Part shown: positions 14,321 through 23,925 of the stretch, piece after piece
Numbering within the stretch: the stretch's first letter is position 1
Layout of the letters: each line of letters opens with the position of its first letter
Assembly: GCA_001464615.1 (NCBI GenBank)
Contig: LNFI01000008.1
Coordinates: 1 to 64,000 of the forward strand
Source of the DNA: Sphingomonadales bacterium Ga0077557
GTDB lineage: Bacteria; Pseudomonadota; Alphaproteobacteria; Sphingomonadales; Sphingomonadaceae
DNA length: 64,000 nt
Direction: 5' to 3'
Translations under genes and position numbers: made by a program
Notes under the pieces: generated by a model
The model's input: only the letters and a program-made list of their open reading frames with translations
Database searches by the model: none
What the model was told of the DNA's origin: nothing

Positions 14321-15604
14321 TCAGACCGCGCGCTGCGGCCCGGCAGCGACAAGCTTGGCTGGGGTGGGCAGGACCAGACGGTTCCGGCCCGCGCCCTTGG
14401 CGGTGTAGAGATTGATATCGGCGATCTTCATCGCAACGCCAAAGCTAGACTCGCCGACCAGAACAAGGCCAACACTCGCCGTGACTGGTCGGATCAGTTC
14501 GGGCACCCGATCGGCAGCATATCGCGTGATGCGTTGCCGCAGGCGTTCGGCCTGATCCTGCACCTCTTGAGCGTTGCCATAAAGCAGCAGCACGAATTCT
14601 TCGCCGCCAATCCGCCCAACCTCTGCATTGCCCGAGGCAAGCGCCGCGCCGGCCGCCTGGATCACCCGGTCGCCCACATCATGGCCATGATGGTCGTTCA
14701 CCGCCTTGAAGAAATCGAGATCGACAATCGCGATGGCATAAGGCCGCCGGTCGGCAAATGTCCGCTCAATAGCGCGTCGATTGTTGAGGCCGGTAAGTGG
14801 ATCTTTATGGGCGATGACATGCAGCGCACTCGCCGTTGCGCGCGCCTCGTCATGTTGGCGCTTCAGCCGCAAAAAGCGATCAGCAATGCCCAGCGCGGTC
14901 AACATCACCTCCAACCCCAGCGCGCAGAACAACGCGAACAGGAAGATTGGAAAGGGCGTGCCAAGGACGATATCGTGAAACAAGCTTATCCCATAAACCG
15001 CCATTACGGCTGTCCATGCCGCAGCCTGAAAACGTGCCGTCCGGCTGCCGCGGCGCCACGCCTGGGTCAGGGTGAAACCCATCAGCCCCAGCGTCCCCAA
15101 AAGCACGGCATTTCGCAGCGCCATATAGAGCGGCCATTGCAGCAACATCGCCGGCGTGGTGAGCATGATGAGCGGGCCGGTCCAGGCCAGCATTTTGTAT
15201 AGTCGTGCCGACAGCATGCCGGGTTCGATATAGGTCCGGATAAACGGACCAGTGACAGCGATCGATAGATCGAACAAAATGCAGATGTAAACTTGCCGCG
15301 CGACACTGTTGGTGCCCAGCGCGGAGCCCATATCGAGCGGTGACAACCCGACGGTCAGCGCGAAATAGATCAGCGCACGCAAGCTCTGCCAAACCAGAAA
15401 CCGCTCGCGCAGCACAGAATAAAATGCCGCGTTGTAGACCACCGAAAAGACCAGCAGCCCCAGGAAAATGCCGGTTAGGGCGCCGTCCCAGCTCATCTGG
15501 GTATGGTCGGCAAAGCTGGATTGTGCATCGGCGGGCGCCGCGCTCCACGCAGCAGCGAGGATGACTAATCCTGCGGTGATCCGCGACAAGGTACGCCCGA
15601 GCAT
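14321..15604 (-). CDS. membrane diguanylate cyclase (7TM-DISM type sensor plus GGDEF)
   Basis: This protein of about 427 residues has a probable signal segment, then seven hydrophobic helices (about residues 40-250) of the 7TMR-DISM kind, and a C-terminal GGDEF domain (about 265-415). The catalytic motif is RIGGEEFV, an active variant, with DLDFFKAVNDHHGHDVGD upstream. It should make cyclic di-GMP in response to an envelope signal. The start at 15604 is preferred over the long frame to 15706, which would run into the vapB operator. It lies convergent to the TIGR04222 gene. Confidence 0.86.
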   Translation of the reverse strand: MLGRTLSRITAGLVILAAAWSAAPADAQSSFADHTQMSWDGALTGIFLGLLVFSVVYNAAFYSVLRERFLVWQSLRALIYFALTVGLSPLDMGSALGTNSVARQVYICILFDLSIAVTGPFIRTYIEPGMLSARLYKMLAWTGPLIMLTTPAMLLQWPLYMALRNAVLLGTLGLMGFTLTQAWRRGSRTARFQAAAWTAVMAVYGISLFHDIVLGTPFPIFLFALFCALGLEVMLTALGIADRFLRLKRQHDEARATASALHVIAHKDPLTGLNNRRAIERTFADRRPYAIAIVDLDFFKAVNDHHGHDVGDRVIQAAGAALASGNAEVGRIGGEEFVLLLYGNAQEVQDQAERLRQRITRYAADRVPELIRPVTASVGLVLVGESSFGVAMKIADINLYTAKGAGRNRLVLPTPAKLVAAGPQRAV

Positions 15605-15683
15605 GAGCAAGGTGTTAGGGCGGCCTAGTAAGAATGACGTTAACGACGTTGCGACCGTCGATTGACGTAGCGACGGGTGCGTG

Positions 15684-15704
15684 GTATATACATTGTGTAT
15701 ATAC
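15684..15704. promoter_or_regulatory. vapBC operator, perfect 9-bp inverted repeat
   Basis: Arms GTATATACA (15684-15692) and TGTATATAC (15696-15704) with a 3-base spacer lie 11 bases before the vapB ATG. AbrB-type antitoxins bind such dyads to repress their own operon, so this is very likely the autoregulatory site and overlaps the promoter. Confidence 0.75.
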
Positions 15705-15715
15705 ATAGGTGCGCT

Positions 15716-15988
15716 ATGGCCGACGAATATCAGGGCAAGACATTCAAGTCAGGCAATTCGGTCGCGCTGCGCCTGCCCAAGGGCATGGGCATCCCCGAAG
15801 GGATCGAGGTCCGCATGGTGAAGGAATCCGCGATGACATTCCGGGTCGAACCAGTCGAGGCACCCCGGCGCAAAATCGACATCAGTGGCTTTGCCGGGAA
15901 GTTGCCCGGTTTCAAAGCCGCGCCGCGCGAGGATTTCGAGGAACGGCCTAGCACCATAGCGCGTCACAAGGCTCTGTCGGGCGAGTGA
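15716..15988 (+). CDS. vapB: VapB-type antitoxin (AbrB/MazE swapped-hairpin fold)
   Basis: This 90-residue antitoxin has the AbrB-like DNA-binding half at the N-terminus (GKTFKSGNSVALRLPKGMGIPEGIEVRMVKE) and an acidic, disordered C-terminus that should wrap the toxin. The ATG at 15716 directly follows the palindromic operator. Its stop overlaps the vapC GTG start (GTGA), the usual coupling for this module. Confidence 0.88.
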   Translation: MADEYQGKTFKSGNSVALRLPKGMGIPEGIEVRMVKESAMTFRVEPVEAPRRKIDISGFAGKLPGFKAAPREDFEERPSTIARHKALSGE

Positions 15989-16365
15989 GCCGCTACCTGA
16001 TCGACTCGGATCTCGCGATCTATTCGATGGGGGGTGATGCGGATTCAATTCTGAACCGGCGCCTTGCGAATTGCTATCCTGGCGAGGTGGCAATTTCCGC
16101 AATCAGTTTTGCCGAAGTTGCGCTCGGGACATGGAACGGCAAACCGCCAAGGCAGGATATTCTGGACGCTTTCGTCGACGTTATCCCGATCATCTCCTTT
16201 GACGATACGGCAGCGCGTTTATATGCAAGGCTGACGTTCAAGCGTGCGCGGTTTGATCGGCTACTGGCGGCGCATGCGCTGAGCCTAGGGGCAACGATCG
16301 TGACGAACAATGAGGCTGATTTCGTCGATGTGCCGGGGTTAAAGACCGAGAACTGGTCGCGATGA
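15985..16365 (+). CDS. vapC: VapC-type PIN-domain toxin
   Basis: This 126-residue PIN nuclease of a type II toxin-antitoxin pair probably cuts tRNA or rRNA when free. Acidic active-site candidates are D7 (LIDSD), E44 (SFAEVALG), D91 (FDRLLAAHA) and D112 (NNEADF). It starts at a GTG overlapping vapB and ends inside the trmD start (ATGA), so an essential methyltransferase gene is translated straight after the toxin. The module interrupts the usual rimM-trmD spacing. Confidence 0.9.
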   Translation: MSRYLIDSDLAIYSMGGDADSILNRRLANCYPGEVAISAISFAEVALGTWNGKPPRQDILDAFVDVIPIISFDDTAARLYARLTFKRARFDRLLAAHALSLGATIVTNNEADFVDVPGLKTENWSR

Positions 16366-17105
16366 CTGGGCCATACACTTTTGCCGCCACCATCCTGACG
16401 CTCTACCCCGACATGTTCCCCGGGCCGCTCGGCCAGTCGATCGCGGGGCGGGCGCTCGCCGAGGCGAAGTGGTCATGCAATGCCATCAACATCCGCGACT
16501 TTGCGACCGACAAGCACCGGACCGTCGATGATACCCCGGCGGGGGGTGGGGCCGGGATGGTGCTGCGTGCCGATGTCGTGGCCGCGGCGCTCGATAGCGT
16601 GGCCGATGACCGCCCGATCCTGGCGATGACGCCGCGCGGGGCACCGCTGACTCAGGCCCGCGTCCGTTCGCTTGCCGCCGGCCCCGGCGCCATTATCCTG
16701 TGTGGCCGGTTCGAGGGTTTTGACGAGCGCATCTTCGACGCGCGCGCCATCGAACAGCTCTCGATCGGCGACTATGTACTGTCGGGCGGAGAGATGGGGG
16801 CGCTGGTGCTTCTCGACGCTTGCATTCGGCTGCTGCCCGGCGTAATGGGCGCGGCTTCTAGCGGCGTGGACGAGAGCTTCGAAACGGGGTTGCTCGAATA
16901 TCCGCACTATACCCGACCACCGATGTGGGAAGGGCGCACGATCCCCGAAGTGCTGCGATCGGGGGATCATGCGAGGATTTCGGCATGGCGAAAGCTGATG
17001 GCCGAAACCGATACACGGCTAAGGAGGCCTGATCTTTGGGAGCGTCACGACGGCGCTCGGGTCAATCCTCCCTCTGGCGCGCACGAACAGACGAAGGAAG
17101 AATGA
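16362..17105 (+). CDS. trmD: tRNA (guanine-N1-)-methyltransferase TrmD
   Basis: This 247-residue TrmD makes m1G37 in tRNA, which prevents +1 frameshifting. SPOUT-fold motifs are clear: [38 protein letters not shown] and [17 protein letters not shown], the latter forming the trefoil knot and SAM site. The ATG at 16362 overlaps the vapC stop by 4 bp, and rplS follows at once. Expression therefore depends on the vapBC promoter or on read-through from upstream. Confidence 0.97.
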   Translation: MTGPYTFAATILTLYPDMFPGPLGQSIAGRALAEAKWSCNAINIRDFATDKHRTVDDTPAGGGAGMVLRADVVAAALDSVADDRPILAMTPRGAPLTQARVRSLAAGPGAIILCGRFEGFDERIFDARAIEQLSIGDYVLSGGEMGALVLLDACIRLLPGVMGAASSGVDESFETGLLEYPHYTRPPMWEGRTIPEVLRSGDHARISAWRKLMAETDTRLRRPDLWERHDGARVNPPSGAHEQTKEE

Positions 17106-17106
17106 G

Positions 17107-17499
17107 ATGAATCTCATCCAGACGATTGAAGCCGAGAACATCGCCAAGTTTCTCGAAACCAAGACCATTCCCGATTTCCGCCCCGGCGACACGCTGAAGG
17201 TCGGCGTGAAGGTCGTCGAAGGCGAGCGCACCCGCGTCCAGAATTACGAAGGCGTGTGCATCGCGCGGTCGAACAAGGGCATGGGCAGCAACTTCACCGT
17301 GCGCAAGATTTCGTTCGGCGAAGGCGTGGAGCGCGTTTTCCCGCTCTATTCGCCCAACATTGATTCGATCGAAGTCGTCCGCAAGGGCGTCGTCCGGCGC
17401 GCCAAGCTCTATTATCTGCGCGGCCTGCGCGGCAAGCGTGCGCGCATCGCGGAACGTCGCGATCCACGTGCAGCCAAGGGCAGCACCGCCGCCGAATAA
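17107..17499 (+). CDS. rplS: 50S ribosomal protein L19
   Basis: This 130-residue L19 lies at the interface between the ribosomal subunits. Conserved blocks are [48 protein letters not shown] and [15 protein letters not shown]. It directly follows trmD, the normal end of the rpsP-rimM-trmD-rplS group, and is followed by a strong terminator. Confidence 0.98.
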   Translation: MNLIQTIEAENIAKFLETKTIPDFRPGDTLKVGVKVVEGERTRVQNYEGVCIARSNKGMGSNFTVRKISFGEGVERVFPLYSPNIDSIEVVRKGVVRRAKLYYLRGLRGKRARIAERRDPRAAKGSTAAE

Positions 17500-17531
17500 G
17501 CTGTCTGGCAGCAGCCGGTTGTCCATCATGG

Positions 17532-17570
17532 AAACGCCGTGCCCGGCTTTGTCGGGCGCGGCGTTTTTTT
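17532..17570 (+). terminator. Rho-independent terminator after rplS
   Basis: A 14-bp GC-rich stem with one wobble pair (17532-17545 with 17553-17566) is followed by a run of seven T at 17564-17570. Placed 33 bases after the rplS stop, it ends the ribosomal operon. Confidence 0.88.
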
Positions 17571-17641
17571 CGTTTCGGTGCGCGCTTGCCTGTCCCGCTG
17601 TATTAGTAATATAGTGCACTGGTCAATTGGGGGCTGCAGGG

Positions 17642-19000
17642 ATGACGGACGCAACAATCGCCAGGACGACCGAGCCCGACGGTGCGCCGCGCCTTGCGAT
17701 CATGGACATTCTGCGCGGGGTTGCGATCCTGGGCATTCTCTTCATGAATATCAACGATATGGGGCAATCACTCAACGCCTCGTTCGACGATATCCGTCAT
17801 CTCGGATGGGCACCCGCTGACCAGCTAGCGTGGTGGATCCGCGAAATTCTGGCCAACGGCACGGCGCGCTGCCTATTGGAAATGCTGTTCGGCGTTGGCA
17901 TGGTTATCCTGACCGATCGGTTCGCGACAGCGGCGAGTGGCTGGGCCGTGCTGCGTCGTTATTATGTGCGCAATATCGTGCTGTTCCTGTTCGGCGTGGT
18001 GCACATGTATATTCTGCTGTGGCCTGGCGATATCTTGCACAGCTATGGTCTGGCGGCGCTGGTCGCCGTGCTGTTTCGTCGGCTGCGCCCGCGCTGGCTG
18101 CTGACCATCGGCGTCAGCATGGCACTGATTCAGCTGACCATGGGGGGCTATTTCGGCTATTATCAGGGGCTGCAAAAGCGTGCGCAAACCGTCGCGATTG
18201 AAGCAAAGCAATCGGCTGGCCAGAAGCTGACTGCGGACGAAACCAAAAAGCTAAAGGCGCACATCAAGGCAAAGGCCGAAAGCGCCAAGCGCGAAGCCGA
18301 ATTCAAAAGCAAGGTCGCCGCCGAAGACAAGGGCCGTTCCGGCACAGGCCTTAGCTGGATTTGGGCCCAAATTCTGGTGTCCTGGGATCGATTCCCTAGC
18401 TTCTTTGAAATCTTGTCGATCTGGGAAGCGGCCGGGACGATGCTGATTGGCGCTGCGCTCTACAAGATGGGCATCATCCAGGGGTTACGATCGCGGCGAT
18501 ATTATCTTGGCATGCTGATGATCGGCTATGGGATCGGCGGCACGTTGCGGGCCATCGGGGCCTGGGAACAGACGCAGTTCAATGATGCCCCGCATACTTT
18601 CTGGGCGACCATGGAAGTGGCGCGGTTATTGATGACGATCGGGCACATCGGCCTCGTTCGTGTGATGCTAACGTCGCCGCTTGGGCAGCGCCTGTTGCGG
18701 CCCTTTGCAGCGGCAGGACGAACGGCCCTGTCCGTCTATGTTGCGCAGACGCTGATCACCTTATGGGTCATCTTCCCGCCCTGGGGTCTCGCCCTTTACG
18801 GCAAATTGAGCTGGGCGCCGCTAATGCTGCTCGCCCTGGCAATCAATGCAGCGCTGCTGATTTGGGCGAACCTCTATGTCCGCTATGTTGATATCGCGCC
18901 GGTCGAATGGCTATGGCGATCGATAATCGCTGGCCATCGGCTCCCTTGGCGTGAGCCGCAAACCCATCGGCCAGTGACGGCGTTACCGATTCCTGCCTGA
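17642..19000 (+). CDS. DUF418 family membrane protein (paralogue 1)
   Basis: This 452-residue polytopic membrane protein carries the DUF418 signature near the start (MDILRGVAILGILFMNI) and at the C-terminus (GRTALSVYVAQTLITLW and the closing YVRYVDIAPVEWLWRS). The middle has a charged, Lys-rich loop of about 80 residues. The family is widespread and lacks a settled function. ATG 17642 is chosen over a TTG 15 bases earlier. A second, equally long copy lies at 21445, with a peptidase gene between them. Confidence 0.88.
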   Translation: MTDATIARTTEPDGAPRLAIMDILRGVAILGILFMNINDMGQSLNASFDDIRHLGWAPADQLAWWIREILANGTARCLLEMLFGVGMVILTDRFATAASGWAVLRRYYVRNIVLFLFGVVHMYILLWPGDILHSYGLAALVAVLFRRLRPRWLLTIGVSMALIQLTMGGYFGYYQGLQKRAQTVAIEAKQSAGQKLTADETKKLKAHIKAKAESAKREAEFKSKVAAEDKGRSGTGLSWIWAQILVSWDRFPSFFEILSIWEAAGTMLIGAALYKMGIIQGLRSRRYYLGMLMIGYGIGGTLRAIGAWEQTQFNDAPHTFWATMEVARLLMTIGHIGLVRVMLTSPLGQRLLRPFAAAGRTALSVYVAQTLITLWVIFPPWGLALYGKLSWAPLMLLALAINAALLIWANLYVRYVDIAPVEWLWRSIIAGHRLPWREPQTHRPVTALPIPA

Positions 19001-19138
19001 CCAGAGCGGCCCGCACTCCGCCCTTTACCTTCCGGCACGCCGTCGCGATACAGGCGGCGTCGCCCGCGCTCGGCGGGCTATGAGAACGGAACTGGGAGAT
19101 GATCGTTGCGGCAATCGGTGGGTCGGCGAACAAGAGTG

Positions 19139-21367
19139 ATGATGAAGCTATTTGCAGGCGGCATGCTGCTCGCCACCATGGGGGGTATCGCGATGGCTTC
19201 TGACACGCCGGCAAGCCCACCCGCGCTGACCCTAAAGCGCGTCTTCGCCAGCCCCGATCTGGCGGGCCCGCAACCGCGCGCGCTGCGACTGTCGCCCGAT
19301 GGCAGCCTCCTCACGTCGCTGCGAGCACGCGCCGAAGAAAAGGAACGTTTCGATCTCTGGGCGCTTGATACCAAGACCGGCCAGGAACGAATGCTGGTCG
19401 ACTCCAAGCAAATTGGATCGGGCGCCGAGCTGTCCGAAGCAGAAAAGATGCAGCGCGAACGTGCCCGGATCGGCGGGTCGCGCGGGATTGTGACTTATGA
19501 TTGGTCCCCGGATAGCAAATCGATCCTGGTGCCGCTGGATGGTGACCTGTTCATCGCGACACTTGACGGCAAGGTTTCGCGGCTGACCGATACCAAGCAA
19601 GGCGAGCTCAATCCGGTAATCAGCCCGGCGGGCGGCTTTGTCAGCTTTGTGCGCGATCAAAATCTCTACGTTCAGCCGCTGGCCGGCGGCCCGGCAAAAG
19701 CGCTGACAAGCAGCGGCCAGGGCACGGTACATTGGGGCGAAGCAGAGTTCGTCGCCCAGGAGGAAATGGACCGCCGCACGGGATATTGGTGGTCGCCCGG
19801 CGACCGGTTGATCGCGGTGCAAAAATTTGACGATGCGCCCGTTGGCATCGTCACGCGTACAGCGATTGGCGCGGAAGGGACCAAGGTTTTCGATCAGCGT
19901 TATCCAGCCGCCGGCACACCCAATGCGCTGGTCGAACTGTATGTGATGAAGCCTGATGGATCGGCACAAGTGAAGGTCGATCTCGGTCAGAACCCCGATA
20001 TCTATCTGGCCCGCGTCGACTGGACGCCCGATGGCAAAACCCTGCTCGTTCAGCGCGAAAATCGCGACCAGACCGTGCTCGATATGCTCAGCGTCGACCC
20101 GACGACCGGCAAGTCGACCGTGATGTTCACCGAAAAATCGGGCAAGCGCAGCTGGATCAACTTGAGCGACAGCTACCATATCCTGCGCGATGGTAGCCTG
20201 ATCTGGCGATCCGAACGCAGCGGCTTTGGCCATCTCTATCACTATCGCGCGGGCAAATGGACCCCCCTTACCCAGGGCGATTGGGTGGTGACCAATTTGG
20301 TCGGCGTCGATGAAAAAAAGCGGCGGCTATTCTTCACGGGCAACAAGGACGATGTGCTCGAACAGCATCTTTACACGCTCGACCTCGCCAATCCCAAGGC
20401 GATTACGCGGCTGACTGAGGGCGGTTGGTGGAATAACGCGGCGATGGATGCCGCCGCCACGCGCCTGATCATCAGCCGTTCCAATCCCAATCAGCCAGCG
20501 CAAATCTATCTCGCCGACAGCAGCGGCAAACGGACGGCGTGGATCAACGAAAATGCAGTGAAGGAGGGGCACCCTTATTATCCCTATCTCGCCAGCCATC
20601 GCCCGCGCCAGTTCGGCACGATCAAGGCCGATGATGGCACGACGCTCTATTGGGAAATGATCACGCCGGTGATTGAGCCGGGCAAGAAATACCCGGTTTT
20701 TTTCCAGCATTATGGCGGCCCTGGCACCGGCCAGCAGGTGACGCGGGGCTGGAACGGCACACTCGCGCAATATCTGGTCGATCGGGGCTATGTTTATTTC
20801 CAGATCGACAATCGCGGATCATATAATCGCGGTAAGGCGTTCGAAGACCATATCTATCACGCGATGGGCACGGTTGAAGTTGCCGATCAACTGGCGGGTG
20901 CAAAGTTCATCAAAGCACAGCCCTTTGTCGATCCCGATCGGGTGGCGACCTATGGCTGGTCCTATGGTGGCTATATGACGATCAAGATGCTGGAGGCGAA
21001 CCCTGGTGTTTATGCCGCCGGCATTTCCGGCGCGCCGGTGACGAAGTGGGAATTGTACGACACCCATTATACCGAACGGTATCTGGGCGATCCGCGTACC
21101 GATCCGCAAAGCTATGCCAGTTCTAATGCGCTTGCCGATGCGGCCAAGATCACTGATCCCCTATTGCTGATCCACGGGATGTCGGATGACAATGTGGTGT
21201 TCGACAACTCGACCGCCTTCGCCGCCGCCATGCAACGCAGCGCGCGGCCGTTCGAAATGATGTTCTATCCGGGCCAGACGCATCGGGTCGCTGGCCCGGG
21301 CATCAGCGAGCATTTGTGGACGACGATCCTCGATTTCCTTGATCGGCGCCTGCCGGCAAAGAAATGA
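19139..21367 (+). CDS. secreted S9-family dipeptidyl-peptidase IV-like peptidase
   Basis: This 742-residue protein has a signal peptide (MMKLFAGGMLLATMGGIAMAS), an N-terminal beta-propeller of the DPP-IV type (residues about 40-480) and a C-terminal alpha/beta-hydrolase. The catalytic triad is Ser in YGWSYGGYM, Asp in GMSDDNVVF and His in PGQTHRVAG. The EAEFVAQEEMDR block includes the Glu pair that binds the substrate N-terminus. It likely removes dipeptides in the periplasm. It lies between two DUF418 genes, which may take part in uptake or sensing; that link is inference. Confidence 0.93.
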   Translation: MMKLFAGGMLLATMGGIAMASDTPASPPALTLKRVFASPDLAGPQPRALRLSPDGSLLTSLRARAEEKERFDLWALDTKTGQERMLVDSKQIGSGAELSEAEKMQRERARIGGSRGIVTYDWSPDSKSILVPLDGDLFIATLDGKVSRLTDTKQGELNPVISPAGGFVSFVRDQNLYVQPLAGGPAKALTSSGQGTVHWGEAEFVAQEEMDRRTGYWWSPGDRLIAVQKFDDAPVGIVTRTAIGAEGTKVFDQRYPAAGTPNALVELYVMKPDGSAQVKVDLGQNPDIYLARVDWTPDGKTLLVQRENRDQTVLDMLSVDPTTGKSTVMFTEKSGKRSWINLSDSYHILRDGSLIWRSERSGFGHLYHYRAGKWTPLTQGDWVVTNLVGVDEKKRRLFFTGNKDDVLEQHLYTLDLANPKAITRLTEGGWWNNAAMDAAATRLIISRSNPNQPAQIYLADSSGKRTAWINENAVKEGHPYYPYLASHRPRQFGTIKADDGTTLYWEMITPVIEPGKKYPVFFQHYGGPGTGQQVTRGWNGTLAQYLVDRGYVYFQIDNRGSYNRGKAFEDHIYHAMGTVEVADQLAGAKFIKAQPFVDPDRVATYGWSYGGYMTIKMLEANPGVYAAGISGAPVTKWELYDTHYTERYLGDPRTDPQSYASSNALADAAKITDPLLLIHGMSDDNVVFDNSTAFAAAMQRSARPFEMMFYPGQTHRVAGPGISEHLWTTILDFLDRRLPAKK

Positions 21368-21374
21368 CTGATCG

Positions 21375-21404
21375 GCAGAGGCGGCCTTGATTGACCGCCC
21401 CTGC
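21375..21404 (+). terminator. hairpin after the DPP-IV-like gene
   Basis: GCAGAGGCGG (21375-21384) pairs with CCGCCCCTGC (21395-21404) with one mismatch across a 10-base loop, 8 bases after the stop codon. No T-run follows, so termination is possible but weak. Confidence 0.4.
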
Positions 21405-21444
21405 GTCAGTGATTAGCGCTTCTTGATCCGGGGGATGTTTGACC

Positions 21445-22803
21445 ATGACGACACCAGCGTTGGCACCGGTGACCGGCAGGGCGCGGATCGACGTGCTGGA
21501 TATTCTGCGCGGCATTGCCATTCTCGGCATTTTTTTCATGAACATCCCATATATGGGACAGAACAGTATCCTGGTGCAGGAAAATATCCGCGCCATTGGC
21601 TGGACATTGGCCGATCGCTGGACCTGGGCGGTCATCGAGGTGCTTGCCGAAGGGACGCAGCGCGGCTTGCTCGAAATGCTCTTTGGTGCCGGGATGATGG
21701 TGCTGACGACCAAGGCGATGCTTCCTGATGGGCCGGTCGCTATAGCGGATCTTTATTATCGCCGGAACTTGTGGCTGCTGGCTTTTGGGCTGTTCGACGT
21801 CTTCTGTTTGTTATGGGTCGGAGACATTCTCCACATCTATGCGCTTGCCGCCTTATTTCTTTTTCCGTTTCGGAAGCTGGCGGCGCATTGGCTGGTGGTG
21901 ATCGGTATGAGCTTTGCCCTGGCAACGGTGGCGATGGGAGCCGGGGAGTATCTTGATCGGACGGCAATGATCGCCAAGGTCGAAAGGGCGCAGGCGCGCC
22001 AGCATGCTGGCCAGCCGCTATCTGTCCCGGATCGCGAAACGCTTAAGGCATGGCAGACAAAGCTTGAGTCCATCCGGGGCAATGACGCGCAAAAAAAGGC
22101 CGCACAAGAGGAAGATGCGGCACGTCGTCCCGGCGCGAGCTTTATCGCCTATGCCTCGCTAATGTGGTCGGAATGGTTTGGATTGCAGGGCAAGGGCTTC
22201 ACAGTCGCCTTTGTCATTGAGGCCTTTTGCGCGATGTTGATCGGCGTGGCGCTGTGGAAATGGCAGATAATGCAGGGGGGGCGCAGCACCGCTTTCTATC
22301 TCGGCATGATGCTGCTCAGCTATGGTATCGGCACGACGATCCGGGTGATCGGGGTAACCGAGATTTTCGCCTTTGCGCCCATCCCCAAGACGATCTGGAT
22401 GACCGAAGAGTTTGGTCGGCTGGCGATGACGCTGGGGCATATCGCGCTGGTGAACCTGGCGGTGAAAACAGCGATCGGGACCGCGATCCTGGCACCGTTC
22501 AAGGCAGCGGGGCGGATGGCCTTCTCCCTCTACTTCATGCAGCAGTTCCTGGCGCTTTATGTCCTGTTCGCGCCCTTCGGCCTGGGCCTGTACGGCAGGT
22601 TCGGTTGGGCGGAGCTGTCCGCCATTGCCGCCGCGATCGTGATCGGCCAGCTCATTTTCGCAAACATTTATATGCGGGTGTTCGTGGCCGGACCACTTGA
22701 ATGGCTGTGGCGCAGCCTTGCCTATGTTCGCTGGCAGCCCCTGCTGCGCCGCCGGGGGGATTTGCCCGTGACGATACAAGAACATGCGCCAATAGTCGCC
22801 TGA
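21445..22803 (+). CDS. DUF418 family membrane protein (paralogue 2)
   Basis: This 452-residue DUF418 protein has the N-terminal signature LDILRGIAILGIFFMNI, several membrane helices, a charged central loop and the C-terminal GRMAFSLYFMQQFLALYVLF ending with EWLWRSLAYVRW. Length and layout equal those of the gene at 17642, so the two are paralogues that flank the peptidase. ATG 21445 is preferred over the TTG two codons upstream. Function unknown. Confidence 0.88.
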   Translation: MTTPALAPVTGRARIDVLDILRGIAILGIFFMNIPYMGQNSILVQENIRAIGWTLADRWTWAVIEVLAEGTQRGLLEMLFGAGMMVLTTKAMLPDGPVAIADLYYRRNLWLLAFGLFDVFCLLWVGDILHIYALAALFLFPFRKLAAHWLVVIGMSFALATVAMGAGEYLDRTAMIAKVERAQARQHAGQPLSVPDRETLKAWQTKLESIRGNDAQKKAAQEEDAARRPGASFIAYASLMWSEWFGLQGKGFTVAFVIEAFCAMLIGVALWKWQIMQGGRSTAFYLGMMLLSYGIGTTIRVIGVTEIFAFAPIPKTIWMTEEFGRLAMTLGHIALVNLAVKTAIGTAILAPFKAAGRMAFSLYFMQQFLALYVLFAPFGLGLYGRFGWAELSAIAAAIVIGQLIFANIYMRVFVAGPLEWLWRSLAYVRWQPLLRRRGDLPVTIQEHAPIVA

Positions 22804-22864
22804 CTGGCTGGACAAACACAGCGGGAAGCGTATGCGACCGCGTGAAGTCCATGTGGAGCATATT

Positions 22865-23893
22865 ATGGGATATCGGATTGTCGTTGTCGGCGCGACAGGC
22901 AATGTCGGGCGTGAAATGCTCAACATCTTGGCCGAACGCGAATTCCCGCTGGCCGATGTTGCTGCGGTCGCCTCGTCACGCAGCCAGGGCATTGAGATTG
23001 ATTTCGGCGATAGCGGCCGGATGCTCAAGGTCCAGAATCTCGAACATTTTGATCCCACCGGCTGGGATATGGCGTTGTTCGCGATCGGCTCCGAAGGCTC
23101 GCGGCTGCACGCACCACGCTTTGCCGCGGCCGGGTGTACCGTCATCGACAATGCATCGCTCTACCGGATGGATCCCGATGTGCCGCTGATCGTGCCAGAG
23201 GTGAATCCGCAGGATATTGATGGGTACCGGCGCAAGAATATCATCGCCAACCCCAATTGCTCGACCGCGCAGATGGTCGTCGCCCTGAAGCCGCTGCATG
23301 ATTATGCAACGATCAAGCGCGTCGTCGTGTCGACCTATCAATCGGTGTCGGGCGCCGGCAAAATGGGGATGGACGAGCTGTTCGAGCAGAGCCGCAACAT
23401 CTTTGTTGGCGACAGTGCGGAGGCGCACAAGTTCACCAAGCAGATCGCGTTCAACGTGATCCCGCATATCGGCGATTTCCACGACGACGGATCAACGTCA
23501 GAAGAGTGGAAAATGGTGGTCGAAACCAAGAAGATTCTCGACCCGAAGATCAAGGTCACGGCGACCTGCGTGCGCGTGCCGGTGTTTGTCGGCCATAGCG
23601 AAGCGATCACGGTCGAGTTTGAGCGCGAGATTTCGGCCAAGAAGGCGCAGAGTCTGCTGCGCGAAGCCCCCGGCGTAATGCTGGTCGATAAGCGCGAGGA
23701 TGGCGGGTACGTGACCCCGATCGAATGCGTCGGCGATTATGCGACCTTTGTCAGCCGCGTGCGCGAGGACCCGACCGTCGACAATGGCTTGGTGCTGTGG
23801 TGCGTGAGCGATAACCTCCGTAAAGGCGCGGCGCTAAATGCGGTGCAGATCGCGGAATTGCTGGGGCGGCGGCATTTGAAGAAGGCGGCTTGA
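22865..23893 (+). CDS. asd: aspartate-semialdehyde dehydrogenase
   Basis: This 342-residue enzyme reduces aspartyl phosphate to aspartate semialdehyde for lysine, threonine, methionine and diaminopimelate synthesis. The NADP site is VVVGATGNVGREML; the catalytic Cys lies in NPNCSTAQM, and the substrate region includes YQSVSGAGKMGMDEL and RVPVFVGHSEA. The ATG at 22865 gives the standard N-terminus; the longer frame is not conserved-looking. It stands alone between DUF418 and a toxin-antitoxin pair. Confidence 0.97.
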   Translation: MGYRIVVVGATGNVGREMLNILAEREFPLADVAAVASSRSQGIEIDFGDSGRMLKVQNLEHFDPTGWDMALFAIGSEGSRLHAPRFAAAGCTVIDNASLYRMDPDVPLIVPEVNPQDIDGYRRKNIIANPNCSTAQMVVALKPLHDYATIKRVVVSTYQSVSGAGKMGMDELFEQSRNIFVGDSAEAHKFTKQIAFNVIPHIGDFHDDGSTSEEWKMVVETKKILDPKIKVTATCVRVPVFVGHSEAITVEFEREISAKKAQSLLREAPGVMLVDKREDGGYVTPIECVGDYATFVSRVREDPTVDNGLVLWCVSDNLRKGAALNAVQIAELLGRRHLKKAA

Positions 23894-23925
23894 GCGGCCG
23901 ATAGCATTTTGCTATCACTGCTGCG

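Noticed and set aside
19232..20242. 336-codon frame antisense to the DPP-IV-like gene
   Set aside because: No recognisable domain and biased composition; the other strand encodes an obvious peptidase.
22159..23151. 330-codon frame antisense to DUF418 and asd
   Set aside because: Spans two real genes on the other strand without any family signal.
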